From Treponema sp. (GTDB lineage: Bacteria > Spirochaetota > Spirochaetia > Treponematales > Treponemataceae): a stretch of DNA of 22,133 nt. The position numbers and the translations under genes are program-made. The DNA is taken from positions 1 through 22,133 of the forward strand of contig JAEDIW010000041.1 of the NCBI GenBank assembly GCA_016296655.1, in the 5' to 3' direction. Positions 13,753-22,133 of the stretch are shown here, piece after piece (the stretch's first letter is position 1; the number at the start of each line of letters is the position of its first letter). The notes under the pieces are model-generated. The model made no database searches. It was not told the DNA's origin and was given only the letters and a program-made list of their open reading frames with translations.

Positions 13753-16344
13753 TCAGCTGAAAATCAACTGTTTTTGGTCTGTCTGAACTGTTATCATGGA
13801 ATTTTCCTTAAACTGTCCTGCAAGCAGAGCCTTTGCCAGCGGATTTTCAACATAATTTTGAATTGCACGCTTTACAGGTCTTGCTCCAAATGCCGGATCA
13901 TAGCCCTTTTCGCACAAAAACTCCAGGGCACTGTCTTCGAATGTAATATCAAGCCGCAAATCTTTCAATCGTGCCCCCAGCTTTTCCAGTTGAAGTTTTA
14001 CAATTCCCTGAATGCAGCTCTTGTCCAGCCGCTGGAACATTACATTTTCGTCAATCCTGTTCAAAAATTCTGGCCGGAATGTATTTTTCAGCAAAATATC
14101 AACTTCCTGCCTTGCTTTTTCCATTTTTTCAGATGTATCAGCTTCAAGAATTAAATCACTGCCAAGATTGCTTGTCATTATTATGATGGTATTCTTGAAA
14201 TCAACTATACGTCCCTGTCCATCTGTAAGCCTTCCGTCATCAAGAACCTGCAGCAGAATGTTAAACACATCAGGGTGTGCTTTCTCTATTTCGTCAAACA
14301 GAACTACGCTGTAAGGCCTTCTGCGAACGGCTTCTGTAAGCTGGCCACCTTCGTCGTAGCCTACATATCCTGGCGGAGCTCCAATAAGCCGGCTGACAGA
14401 AAATTTTTCCATGTATTCTGTCATGTCAATCCGTGTCAGAGCTTTTTCATCATTGAACAAAAAGTCTGCCAAGGTTTTTGCAAGTTCTGTTTTGCCAACA
14501 CCAGTAGGCCCTATGAACAGAAAACTTCCCTGCGGTCTGTTTGGATCGCCCAAGCCTGAACGGTTTCTGCGTATTGCGTCTGCAATAACCTGAACTGCCT
14601 GATTCTGTCCGATTATGCGCTTGTGCAGAACTGTTTCAAGTTCAAGATATTTTTGTTTTTCTGAAGTAAGCATTTTTGAAACAGGAATGCCTGTCCATGA
14701 AGAAACAACCCTTGCTATGTCTTCTTCGCTAACTTCCTGCCGGAGCAGAGATGCACGTTCAGGAGAATCTTCCTGTTCTTTGGAACTTTCAGCTTTTTGG
14801 GCAGCCTGCAGTTCACTTTCAAGATTTGGAATTATTGAATATTTTAATTCTGCTGCTTTTTCAAGGTTTCCTTCACGTGTAAATTTTTCGATGTTGAACC
14901 GTTCTTTTTCAAGCTGCTCCTTGAGGCTTCTGATTCTGTCGATTGCACCTTTTTCGTTCTGCCATTGGAGTTTCATGGCATTGCGTTTTGCCGTTATTTC
15001 TGCAAGTTCTTTTTCAAGTTTTGCAAGCCGCTCTTTTGAGGTCTGATCCTTTTCCTTTGAAAGAGACTGCTTTTCTATTGAAAGTTGAAGAATTTTTCGT
15101 TCTGCCTGGTCGAGTTCTGTAGGCTGGCTTTCAATCTCCATTTTAAGACGACTTGCGGCTTCGTCTACAAGGTCTATTGCTTTGTCTGGCATGAAGCGGT
15201 TTGTAATGTAGCGGTTTGAAAGAACTGCCGCTGCAACCAGGGCTTCATCTTCAATGCGCACCCCATGATGAATCTCATATTTGTCCCGTAATCCGCGTAA
15301 AATAGCGATTGTGTCTTCAACATTTGGTTCTTTGCAGAAAACCTGCTGAAAACGTCGTTCAAGAGCGGCATCTTTTTCGATGTATTTCCTGTATTCATCA
15401 AGTGTTGTTGCACCAATTGCCCGTAATTCTCCACGGGCTAATGCTGGCTTAAGCAAATTTGAAGCGTCCATTGACCCTTCACTTGCACCTGCACCGACAA
15501 TAGTATGCAGTTCATCAATAAAAAGAATAATCTGGCCTTCAGATTTTTGAATTTCTGTAATGACAGCTTTGAGCCTTTCCTCAAATTCTCCGCGGAATTT
15601 TGCACCTGCAACAAGCGAACCTAAGTCCAGAGAAAGCAGTTTTTTGTTTTTAAGGCTGTCTGGAACGTCGCCCCCTGCAATTCTGAGTGCAAGCCCTTCA
15701 ACTATCGCCGTTTTTCCTACACCTGGTTCTCCTATTAAAACAGGGTTGTTTTTTGTGCGGCGGCATAGTACCTGCATTACACGGCGGATTTCTTCATCTC
15801 TGCCAATTACAGGATCAATTTTGTCCTGTCGTGCAAGAGATGTTAAGTCTTTTGTGTATTTCTGCAGGGACTGCATGGTTGATTCTGGATCCTGACTTGT
15901 AACTTTCTGCGAGCCTCTGAGTTCTTTGAGAGCTTTTAAAATCTGATTATAGGTAACTCCTGCAGATTTTAAAAGTTCTCCTGTTTTACCTGTAGAATTT
16001 GCAAGTGCCAGAAGAATGTGTTCTGTAGAAAGATAGTTGTCCTGCAGATTTGCCATCTCTTTTTCAGCTTTTGCCAGAACTTTCTGTGCTTCTCCTGAAA
16101 GGGTTATCTGAGTGTTGCCTGTAATCTTTGGATAAGAGTCAAGCAACTGCTGAGTCTGTTGAATGAGTGAAGAAACATTTACGCCGATTCGCTCAATCAG
16201 GGGAACAGTAAAGCCGTCTTTCTGCTGTAAAAGAGCCATAAAAATGTGCTCTGTGCCAATTTCGCTATGGTCATTTTGCTGGGCAAGCGCACTGGCAGAT
16301 TGAAGAGCGTCCTGAGTTTTTAATGTAAAATGTTCGTAATCCAT
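13753..16344 (-). CDS. clpB: ATP-dependent disaggregase ClpB
   Basis: An 863-residue Hsp100 chaperone that extracts polypeptides from aggregates with DnaK. It carries two Clp-N repeats (about 1-145), AAA domain 1 with Walker A GEPGVGKT (205-212) and LFIDELHT Walker B, a coiled-coil middle domain (about 405-520, rich in E, K and L), then AAA domain 2 with GPTGVGKT near 606 and VVLFDEIEKAHP. The middle domain separates ClpB from ClpA and ClpC. Length matches E. coli ClpB (857). The start MDYEHFTLKTQDAL aligns with the family start, but there is no clear ribosome binding site; a TATAAA lies eight bases upstream of the ATG. No CIRCE inverted repeat is visible. The 3' end converges on the amidohydrolase gene across a palindromic repeat. 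Confidence 0.96.
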   Translation of the reverse strand: MDYEHFTLKTQDALQSASALAQQNDHSEIGTEHIFMALLQQKDGFTVPLIERIGVNVSSLIQQTQQLLDSYPKITGNTQITLSGEAQKVLAKAEKEMANLQDNYLSTEHILLALANSTGKTGELLKSAGVTYNQILKALKELRGSQKVTSQDPESTMQSLQKYTKDLTSLARQDKIDPVIGRDEEIRRVMQVLCRRTKNNPVLIGEPGVGKTAIVEGLALRIAGGDVPDSLKNKKLLSLDLGSLVAGAKFRGEFEERLKAVITEIQKSEGQIILFIDELHTIVGAGASEGSMDASNLLKPALARGELRAIGATTLDEYRKYIEKDAALERRFQQVFCKEPNVEDTIAILRGLRDKYEIHHGVRIEDEALVAAAVLSNRYITNRFMPDKAIDLVDEAASRLKMEIESQPTELDQAERKILQLSIEKQSLSKEKDQTSKERLAKLEKELAEITAKRNAMKLQWQNEKGAIDRIRSLKEQLEKERFNIEKFTREGNLEKAAELKYSIIPNLESELQAAQKAESSKEQEDSPERASLLRQEVSEEDIARVVSSWTGIPVSKMLTSEKQKYLELETVLHKRIIGQNQAVQVIADAIRRNRSGLGDPNRPQGSFLFIGPTGVGKTELAKTLADFLFNDEKALTRIDMTEYMEKFSVSRLIGAPPGYVGYDEGGQLTEAVRRRPYSVVLFDEIEKAHPDVFNILLQVLDDGRLTDGQGRIVDFKNTIIIMTSNLGSDLILEADTSEKMEKARQEVDILLKNTFRPEFLNRIDENVMFQRLDKSCIQGIVKLQLEKLGARLKDLRLDITFEDSALEFLCEKGYDPAFGARPVKRAIQNYVENPLAKALLAGQFKENSMITVQTDQKQLIFS

Positions 16345-16410
16345 ACTTTTAATTTATATATGGAAATTAAAAAATTCAAATTTTTTATGAGGGATTTTTT
16401 GAATTTCAGA

Positions 16411-16517
16411 TGCATGACTAGCCAGCCATGGAGCAGCACTTGTGTCCGCCACAGGCGGATGAGCGGTTAGCGAACTGCGGAACGGCTGTCTGTCAACTGC
16501 ATTGCTCCAGAAAAAAA
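16411..16517 (+). repeat. Structured GC-rich intergenic element, copy C
   Basis: The outer stem is GGAGCA (16430-16435) with TGCTCC (16503-16508); an inner hairpin is TCCGCC-ACA-GGCGGA (16445-16459). GAGCGGTTAGCGAACTGCGG nearly repeats the word in copy B, and the end reads TTGCTCCAG plus seven A, as in copies A and B. It sits between clpB and the next minus-strand gene and overlaps neither. Confidence 0.6.
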
Positions 16518-17702
16518 TCAGAATGATTCATCTTCTGCACCAAAAGAGTAAAATGCATCGGAAAATTTTAAATGTTCGATGAGTTCAAGTGTTTTTTTGA
16601 TTTTTCTGTAGATGCGGACTTCGCCAATGGAATCACCGCTTTCCAGTAATGAAAAAACTTTGCCTTCTTCTGAAAGAGATTCGTATTTTTTGAGGTTTAG
16701 CGAGGATTTTTTGCAGTAGGCGTCGATATCTATGACAAATTTTCGATTTGTAAAGCTTATTGTGCAGTGCAGTTGTTTTTCTTCATCATTTTGAAGAATC
16801 TGGGTATTTTCAAAAATTGATTCATAGCGGAATTTTTTCAGGAATTCGTGTTTTTCTTGAAAATTAAAGATGGCATTTAGTTTTTTTACATTTACTCCCT
16901 GAATTGAAAAATTTTGAATTTGGGAACATCGTCTGCCGGTTATGAGGCTTGTCAGGTTTGAGCATGCAATTGTGATGAAAGGTTTTGGAAAATCCTTACC
17001 CCAGTTTTTCTGGATGTAGCCTGAACAGTTTGACGGGTCGACGGTGTAGGAAATTCCGTCAAAATTCAGTTCTCCGGAAAATAATATGCCTGATGTTGCC
17101 GTAAGCCAGTTGTAATTTCTTGAAGAGATTCCTTTTTTGAAATTTTCTGTGGCTTGAATTTCTAAATTCCAGAAAAAACTTCCGTTCTGGCTGAAAAATT
17201 CAGGATGCTCAATGCATGTTTCTTTTGAATTGAAAATTTCGCCAATAAGTTTTTGCTGGGAAAAAATGCAGTTTGGCAAAGTAATTGATTTGTTTGCCTT
17301 GTTGAATTTAAAATCCTGTGCAGAAAAATAGTTGTTCACGCATCTGGCAGTTCCGTCTGTTCCAAATTTTCCGGCTCGTACGGCAATATATGCAGGTTGT
17401 GTTTTTTTGCCGGCTACTTTTTTTTTCTGTTTTGAAACTTGCTGGACAGGGGAACAGAACAGTGATGCTTCTTCCATTGACATTTGGGCTTCTGAAAGTT
17501 TTTCGTTTCTAGTAGAAAAAGTCATGGAAGTTTTGCATTTTGAAAAATTTACGATGTAAATTTCTATGAAAAATGGAAATTTTTCACCTGTCGCATTGGA
17601 AACTGCATGGAAAAAATAAAACCATCTGGTCATAGGAATTTTCTTGAGGTTTTTGCATGTTTTGAACAGAATATTTTTTGTTTTTTTGTTTTCTGGTATC
17701 AT
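16518..17702 (-). CDS. Hypothetical protein with a tocopherol-cyclase-like motif
   Basis: A 394-residue protein without signal peptide or membrane segments. The N-terminal part (FYFFHAVSNATGEKFPFFIEIYIVN, split here by a short basic lead) and the central GYIQKNWGKDFP (228-239) resemble the tocopherol cyclase-like beta-barrel family, whose members share a Y-x-K-(N/D)-W-G-x-x-F-P signature. Most other parts are beta-rich with scattered aromatics and cysteines. A lysine-rich insert lies around 90-100. The ATG at 17702 has CAGG about eight bases upstream. In bacteria lacking tocopherol the function is unknown; a lipid- or isoprenoid-binding role would be a guess. The gene sits 70 bp after the M16C peptidase and may belong to its transcript. 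Family call is tentative, coding status is firm. Confidence 0.75.
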   Translation of the reverse strand: MIPENKKTKNILFKTCKNLKKIPMTRWFYFFHAVSNATGEKFPFFIEIYIVNFSKCKTSMTFSTRNEKLSEAQMSMEEASLFCSPVQQVSKQKKKVAGKKTQPAYIAVRAGKFGTDGTARCVNNYFSAQDFKFNKANKSITLPNCIFSQQKLIGEIFNSKETCIEHPEFFSQNGSFFWNLEIQATENFKKGISSRNYNWLTATSGILFSGELNFDGISYTVDPSNCSGYIQKNWGKDFPKPFITIACSNLTSLITGRRCSQIQNFSIQGVNVKKLNAIFNFQEKHEFLKKFRYESIFENTQILQNDEEKQLHCTISFTNRKFVIDIDAYCKKSSLNLKKYESLSEEGKVFSLLESGDSIGEVRIYRKIKKTLELIEHLKFSDAFYSFGAEDESF

Positions 17703-17772
17703 CTGTTAACCTGCCTTTTTTTAAGGAAAATCTTTATGGCATTTCTTTATGGGCAATAAGTTCTCTATGTAC

Positions 17773-20766
17773 TCAGCCTGGAAGTTTTATAATTTTTCCT
17801 TTTACGCTACTGTTTATATCGGAATTTGTTATGCATACATTTACTGTTCCTGTCTGTTTTTGCAGATTTTCAAGTGCGTTTTTTATGTCATTTGTTGTAA
17901 GGCTGAATAAAAGTTGAATTTTCTTTTCACGGTCTTCTTCTGTGATTCCCCATATTGTCCTGAGCAGGCCTGTAAAGCCACGACTGTAAGGACTTTTTGG
18001 TTGAATTTCAGAACTATAGCAGCCTGTAATGCATTTTTCCAAAGTTTCTTTGTCAAAATTCATCTGACTTGCCTTTTTGAGGCATGAAGCAAATGTTTCT
18101 GCTGATTTTAATGGAGACGGATCTCTGTACGAAGCAAAAGAGAATGTTTTTTCAATTGAATCGCTTGAAGCAAATGCACCGTAGGCTCCTCCGATTGTGC
18201 GCAGTTCTTCCCATAAAACTGTTGTTGAAAGCCAATGTGATAGAACGGTTTCAGCAAGGCTTTGTTTTGTAAGCCATGGGGAAGCCTTCATTGTTACTGC
18301 TGCAAAGCCAACTTCGCAGTTTGTTGTAAAAAATTCGTTATTGGAAGAGTCAGTAATCATGTCTGGCTTTATTTCTGTAAGTTTAAAATATTCACTGTCA
18401 GGAATATCAGGCTTGGGCTTTAAAGGTTTTAGGTCTGCATAATTTGCAAAGTCCTTTAACTGAGGCAGTGCTTCCCTGAGGCTTTCGCTGTCGGCTGTAA
18501 TGTGCAGGAATGCTCCTCCGTTTTTCAGCTCGGCAAGCATTTTACAGAAAGTTTGAGACAGCGTTTTTTCGTCTGGCAGGGAATGCAGCGTAAAAAGCTG
18601 GGAAAGTCCGTTCCAGATTTCATCAATGGCAAGGCTTCTGTTCATCAGGCAGGATGAGCGCATTGCTGCATAGGTATGACCTGAAGGAATTACCGATTCG
18701 TCAAAGTCGTTGCGGGCTTCTGCCACAAGGTTTTTTATGCGTTTTAAATCTGAAAAATCAGTTTCAGCAAGGCATTCGCTTACAAGATGCAGGGCTTGTG
18801 CCGTTTTTTCCGTGAGCATTTTTATCTGGAAAATGATAGGATCCCTGTCATTGTAAAGTTCCTTTGGACAGGTACATGGAGCAGAAGAGGTTATAGGACC
18901 TGCTGTAAAATTTCCGCAGCATTGTGCTGTCTGCTGTGCTGTTTCAGCCCAGTTTTTTCCGCCCCAGCCTGAATTTGTTATAAGTGATGTAAAAAGCGGA
19001 ATCAGCGGATAGTTTTTTACTTCAATGGAATCTGCTGGAAAACAGATATTTATGTAAACTATGCCATTTGTCGGTTCCTGGCTTATAAACAGCGGAATTT
19101 CACCTGAGTGAGTTTGTACTGTTTCTTTACGGATTACGATTTTTTTTGGTTTTGCAGTTAAATCCTGTGGTTTTAGATGAGGAAGCAGTTTTTCCAGATG
19201 AGATTCGTCTTTTTGAATGAATGCATGAAGTGCTTCATTTTCGCATTGAATCTGCTCTTTTGTAAATGATTTTTTCTTTGCATTGATAATTGTCTGTTCA
19301 AATTTCAGGCGTTCTTCAGTGTACTTTGCATCTGGCATTATGCTTACAAGCGAACGGTGTACATTTGTAAGAAAATATTTTTTTATCATTTCGCAGATAC
19401 ATTCAGGATTGCTTCTGATGGTATTTTCAATTTCAGCAAAACTATCGCGGATGAACAATGTGTCGGCAGGATTTTGATGATAATTCCAGCTTTTCAGGAC
19501 TCTGCGCAACAGAATAAGCGAGAATGGTCCGTTTGCCCGTTTTACTTCGCGGTTTGAAAAATTTACTGCCATGAGGGCTGCATCAATATCTTCCTGCGAA
19601 AATCCTTCGCTTGAAAGAAAGTTCAGGGTTTTTAGGATGAGCTGTTCGACTTTCTGAATGTTTGAAGCTGCTACATTTCTAAGACCTATTGAAAACATAA
19701 GCGAACTTAAAGAACTTGTCATTCCACTTGAAGGGGAAATATCTTCTCCAAGTCCAGAATCAATCAGTGCTTTTGTAAGTGGAGAACCGTCATGCCCGCA
19801 AAGCAGTTCTGTAAGAAAAACCAGTTCCATGGAACTTTTCATGTCCCAAACAGGGCATAAAAGCCAGTTTTCAAGAACTGTAGCACCGCTTTCTTTGTTG
19901 CCAGATGCAGGGCCTTTTTCTTCAAGGAAAACAGGTTTTGAAAAAGGTTGTGGAGTTTCCCGTTCTTGAATTTCTGCAAAATTCAGCGGAGTCTGCCATT
20001 CTTTTTCATTTTTCTGTTTTTCAGCAAGCCGCTCAAGGAAATTTTCTTCTATAAAATCAAGTTGTTCCTGTGTAGGAATATTTCCGTAAAGGAAAATAAG
20101 GCAGTTGTCAGGACGGTAATATTTTTTATGAAAATCAACAAGCTTTTTGTGCGTGAGGTTTGGAATGACCAGTGGATCTCCGCCAGAATCCAATGCATAG
20201 ACTGTATTTGGAAAAATACTGCGAACGGCAGCATCGCCTGCAAGTGAATCAAAACTGGAGTAGTTTCCTTTCATTTCGTTGTAAACTACACCTTGAATTG
20301 AATAATTGCCGTCTTTGTCAAGTTCCAGGCGGTGTGCTTCCTGTAAGAAAATTTCAGGCGACAGGTTTGGAAAAAAAACAGCATCTCCATAAACGCTCAT
20401 CAGATTGAAATAGTCTGCCTTTACAGGGGAACTTGCAGGAAATGCCGTTTTGTCTGGAAAGGTCATGGCATTTAAAAATGTTTTTACGCTTTGGTTTATC
20501 AGTTTGATAAACGGATCTTTCATTGGATATTTTTGCGAGCCACAAAGAACTGAATGTTCGAGTATATGGGCTTCACCGCAGGAATCTTCTGGAGGTGTCC
20601 TGAAACAAAATGAAAAAAGATTTTCTTCATCATCGTTAAAAAGGTGAAATACTTCAAGTCCTGAAAGCTCATGTTTCAGGTGGATTGCATTTGATTCGCA
20701 GTCAGGAACGTACTGTAAGTTCAGAACTTTCCAGTTTTTATATTTTGTATCAGATGTAAATGTCAT
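17773..20766 (-). CDS. M16C-family metalloprotease (presequence protease/insulinase-like)
   Basis: A 997-residue zinc peptidase of the PreP/Cym1 type, which degrades short unstructured peptides inside a closed clamshell. The inverted zinc motif is H67-I-L-E-H71, with the third ligand E164 in VYNEMKG. EAHILEHSVLCGSQKYPMKDPF and LNAMTFPDKTAFP are characteristic of M16C. The central part (about 470-720) is the M16C-associated linker region and the C-terminal quarter holds the inactive homologous domains. There is no signal peptide, so it is probably cytoplasmic. The start ATG lies inside the end of the fliG-like gene (17-bp overlap), with AAAGGACG as ribosome binding site, so the two are translationally coupled. 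A functional link with flagella is not known to me. Confidence 0.92.
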   Translation of the reverse strand: MTFTSDTKYKNWKVLNLQYVPDCESNAIHLKHELSGLEVFHLFNDDEENLFSFCFRTPPEDSCGEAHILEHSVLCGSQKYPMKDPFIKLINQSVKTFLNAMTFPDKTAFPASSPVKADYFNLMSVYGDAVFFPNLSPEIFLQEAHRLELDKDGNYSIQGVVYNEMKGNYSSFDSLAGDAAVRSIFPNTVYALDSGGDPLVIPNLTHKKLVDFHKKYYRPDNCLIFLYGNIPTQEQLDFIEENFLERLAEKQKNEKEWQTPLNFAEIQERETPQPFSKPVFLEEKGPASGNKESGATVLENWLLCPVWDMKSSMELVFLTELLCGHDGSPLTKALIDSGLGEDISPSSGMTSSLSSLMFSIGLRNVAASNIQKVEQLILKTLNFLSSEGFSQEDIDAALMAVNFSNREVKRANGPFSLILLRRVLKSWNYHQNPADTLFIRDSFAEIENTIRSNPECICEMIKKYFLTNVHRSLVSIMPDAKYTEERLKFEQTIINAKKKSFTKEQIQCENEALHAFIQKDESHLEKLLPHLKPQDLTAKPKKIVIRKETVQTHSGEIPLFISQEPTNGIVYINICFPADSIEVKNYPLIPLFTSLITNSGWGGKNWAETAQQTAQCCGNFTAGPITSSAPCTCPKELYNDRDPIIFQIKMLTEKTAQALHLVSECLAETDFSDLKRIKNLVAEARNDFDESVIPSGHTYAAMRSSCLMNRSLAIDEIWNGLSQLFTLHSLPDEKTLSQTFCKMLAELKNGGAFLHITADSESLREALPQLKDFANYADLKPLKPKPDIPDSEYFKLTEIKPDMITDSSNNEFFTTNCEVGFAAVTMKASPWLTKQSLAETVLSHWLSTTVLWEELRTIGGAYGAFASSDSIEKTFSFASYRDPSPLKSAETFASCLKKASQMNFDKETLEKCITGCYSSEIQPKSPYSRGFTGLLRTIWGITEEDREKKIQLLFSLTTNDIKNALENLQKQTGTVNVCITNSDINSSVKGKIIKLPG

Positions 20767-22057
20767 CGGTTCGTCCTTTTATAATGTATTTGCCGTCTTC
20801 AAATGCTTTTCGCATTCTGGTCATGAAAATGGCTGTAATTCTTTCACTTTCAGAGCGAAGTACAGGTTTTTGAAGCTGTTCTTCTTCCATAATAGTGTCT
20901 GAACGATTTTTTGAAACATTCTGCAGGATTTTTGTACGAAATTCCTGATTTTTTCCGGCAATAAGCAGGGCAATGTCGCTGTCTGGCATTTCTGCAAGAA
21001 TATTTTGCAGGTAACGATCATCGCAGTTGATAATGTCTTCTATAGTAAAGAGGTCCTTTTTCAATTTCCAGCTTAAATCCGGGTCTTCCTGACTGAGTTT
21101 GTTCAAAATATCGTTTTCGCTTTGCAAATCCATTTTTTTTAGAATTTGAACAAGAGCCTGCCGTCCGTCAATCTGGTTGTCTTTTGTCATGTCAATTGAA
21201 TTGATTTTTTCATGCATGGCATTGTCAACTCTTTCAAGAACTTCTGGCGAAATGGGAGCCATTTTTGCAAGGCGCATGATGGTTTCCTTTTTGTCTTCTT
21301 CGCTCATTAAATTGATTAAGGCGGCAGCTTTCTTCGGTTTCAAATATGAAATTACAAGAGCCTTGATGGCTGGCAGTTCATCTTTGAGCAGAATCATAAG
21401 TTTTGAGTTGTCAATTTCTGCAAGATATTCAAAAGGTTTGCATTTAGGCGGTTTTACGGTTTTGTCAAGAATTTGTGATGCCCGCTGGCTGCCAAAAGCC
21501 TTGGACAGAATTGTCCTTGCAGTTTCAATGCCACCTCCTTCTTTTGCTCTTTGCACCAGTGACTGAAATTCTGCAAGGATTGCAATGGCTTCTTCCTGGC
21601 TTACGCTTCTGATGGAGGCTATTTCTGGAATTATTTTTTCTGTCTGTTCCTGTGTCAGATGTGGAAGAATTTTTGAAGCTTCGTCTACTCCGATAATCAG
21701 AAAAAATTTTGCAACGCGCCTGTAAACGCTGTCTGTGCCGCCTTCGCTTGCGGTTCGGGGAACTTTTATGAGTCCATGAGAAGTCAATGCAGAGGCAGCT
21801 TTTTGGACTTCATCACTTGAATCATAATTTTTTGCAGTTTTTTCAAGTTTATCTGGCTGTTTTACGGTTTGTTTTTCAAAATGTGGAAACTGTGCCGTCT
21901 GAACAAAGGGTTCAAGACTGCTGCGCTGAATTTTTTCAAAGACAGGTTTCTTGATTTTTTTTTGCCCGTCTACAGATGTCCGGGAATCTTCACTATTCTG
22001 TTCACCTTTGCCTGCTGTTTTAAGATAGGCATTAAGGCGGTAGTTGTTTAAATCCAT
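20750..22057 (-). CDS. fliG: FliG paralogue (FliG1-like flagellar protein)
   Basis: A 435-residue FliG homologue. Residues 1-105 are polar, basic and probably disordered. The N-domain starts near 110 (VYRRVAKFFLIIG), a middle domain contains FEYLAEIDNSKLMILLKDELPA (here ELPA where rotor FliG has EHPQ), and the C-domain runs 300-435 (LFTIEDIINCDDRYLQNIL). Aligned by eye with E. coli FliG, three positively charged torque positions are changed: K264 to A367, R281 to N384, R297 to L400; the acidic pair D288/D289 is E391/E392. Spirochaetes carry two FliG proteins, and this divergence fits the non-canonical FliG1 more than the motor FliG2. The ATG has no ribosome binding site but lies six bases after a -10 box. 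It overlaps the M16C gene downstream. Confidence 0.85.
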   Translation of the reverse strand: MDLNNYRLNAYLKTAGKGEQNSEDSRTSVDGQKKIKKPVFEKIQRSSLEPFVQTAQFPHFEKQTVKQPDKLEKTAKNYDSSDEVQKAASALTSHGLIKVPRTASEGGTDSVYRRVAKFFLIIGVDEASKILPHLTQEQTEKIIPEIASIRSVSQEEAIAILAEFQSLVQRAKEGGGIETARTILSKAFGSQRASQILDKTVKPPKCKPFEYLAEIDNSKLMILLKDELPAIKALVISYLKPKKAAALINLMSEEDKKETIMRLAKMAPISPEVLERVDNAMHEKINSIDMTKDNQIDGRQALVQILKKMDLQSENDILNKLSQEDPDLSWKLKKDLFTIEDIINCDDRYLQNILAEMPDSDIALLIAGKNQEFRTKILQNVSKNRSDTIMEEEQLQKPVLRSESERITAIFMTRMRKAFEDGKYIIKGRTDDIYI

Positions 22058-22063
22058 GTGTTA

Positions 22064-22092
22064 ATTCTACTATAGTGGAAGTTTTTTGGCAA
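22064..22092 (-). promoter_or_regulatory. Strong sigma-70 promoter at the start codon of the fliG-like gene
   Basis: On the minus strand: TTGCCA (22092-22087), exactly 17 bp, TAGAAT (22069-22064), then six bases to the ATG at 22057. The expected transcription start coincides with the A of the ATG, and no ribosome binding site exists, so the messenger is probably leaderless. Confidence 0.7.
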
Positions 22093-22107
22093 ATGATGTT
22101 TTTTTTG

Positions 22108-22133
22108 TGAAGCGCTAGTGCTGGAAGCACCTG
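22108..22133. repeat. Partial GC-rich element at the window edge, copy D
   Basis: GCGCTAG followed by the hairpin GTGCT-GGA-AGCAC. It shares AGTGCTGGA with the left end of copy B and GCGCTAG with copy A. The window ends inside it, so only its beginning can be seen. Confidence 0.35.

Noticed and set aside
13774..15902. Several plus-strand open frames of 60-143 codons opposite clpB
   Set aside because: They lie antisense to a complete, well-conserved clpB and look like codon-bias shadows; no ribosome binding sites or family motifs.
16345..16410. CIRCE heat-shock operator upstream of clpB
   Set aside because: The region is A/T-rich with a short AAATT-type symmetry but lacks the TTAGCACTC-N9-GAGTGCTAA arms.
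1..22133. CRISPR array, tRNA or rRNA genes, intact insertion sequence
   Set aside because: No regularly spaced direct repeats, no cloverleaf-like stretch with a CCA end or TTCGA loop, and no transposase frame were seen on either strand.

Overview
The window looks like part of a chromosome from a low-GC, host-associated spirochaete, most likely a Treponema. The best evidence is a divergent FliG paralogue next to an M16C peptidase at the right end. A/T-rich genes, Sec and lipoprotein exports that imply a periplasm, and anaerobic-type redox proteins fit this. The species call is inference.

Left region (1-4600). A three-gene redox operon encodes a secreted TlpA-like thioredoxin, a 45-residue membrane CXXC peptide, and a NapH-like polyferredoxin, with overlapping start and stop codons. 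About 700 bp without an intact gene follows. It holds two hairpin-rich repeat elements and a decayed minus-strand gene for a GyrI-like effector-binding domain. Then come an acyltransferase-3 membrane protein, an AraC-family regulator whose start lies in a 13-bp inverted repeat, and a small cupin protein.

Middle region (4600-13750). A MerR regulator is followed by a second hairpin element, a cation diffusion facilitator with a probable Mn-type metal site, a textbook MerR-type operator/promoter, and a lipoprotein flavoenzyme (FMN-binding plus FAD-binding-2 domains) of the periplasmic fumarate/urocanate/acrylate reductase type. After a strong terminator comes the methionine ABC importer metN-metI-metQ and an M20 amidohydrolase. 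The amidohydrolase is bracketed by two same-orientation, ~118-bp palindromic MITE-like repeats that also look like terminators.

Right region (13750-22133, all minus strand). This holds the disaggregase ClpB, a third hairpin element, a hypothetical protein with a tocopherol-cyclase-like motif, a 997-residue M16C metalloprotease, and the FliG paralogue, which overlaps the protease gene by 17 bp and has an excellent promoter placed directly at its ATG.

The most coherent biological story is periplasmic anaerobic electron transfer: thioredoxin, CXXC peptide and polyferredoxin on one side, and a flavinylated reductase under apparent MerR control on the other. The substrate cannot be read from sequence. 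The least explained material is the family of dispersed, hairpin-rich elements at 1827, 5531, 16411 and (partial) 22108.
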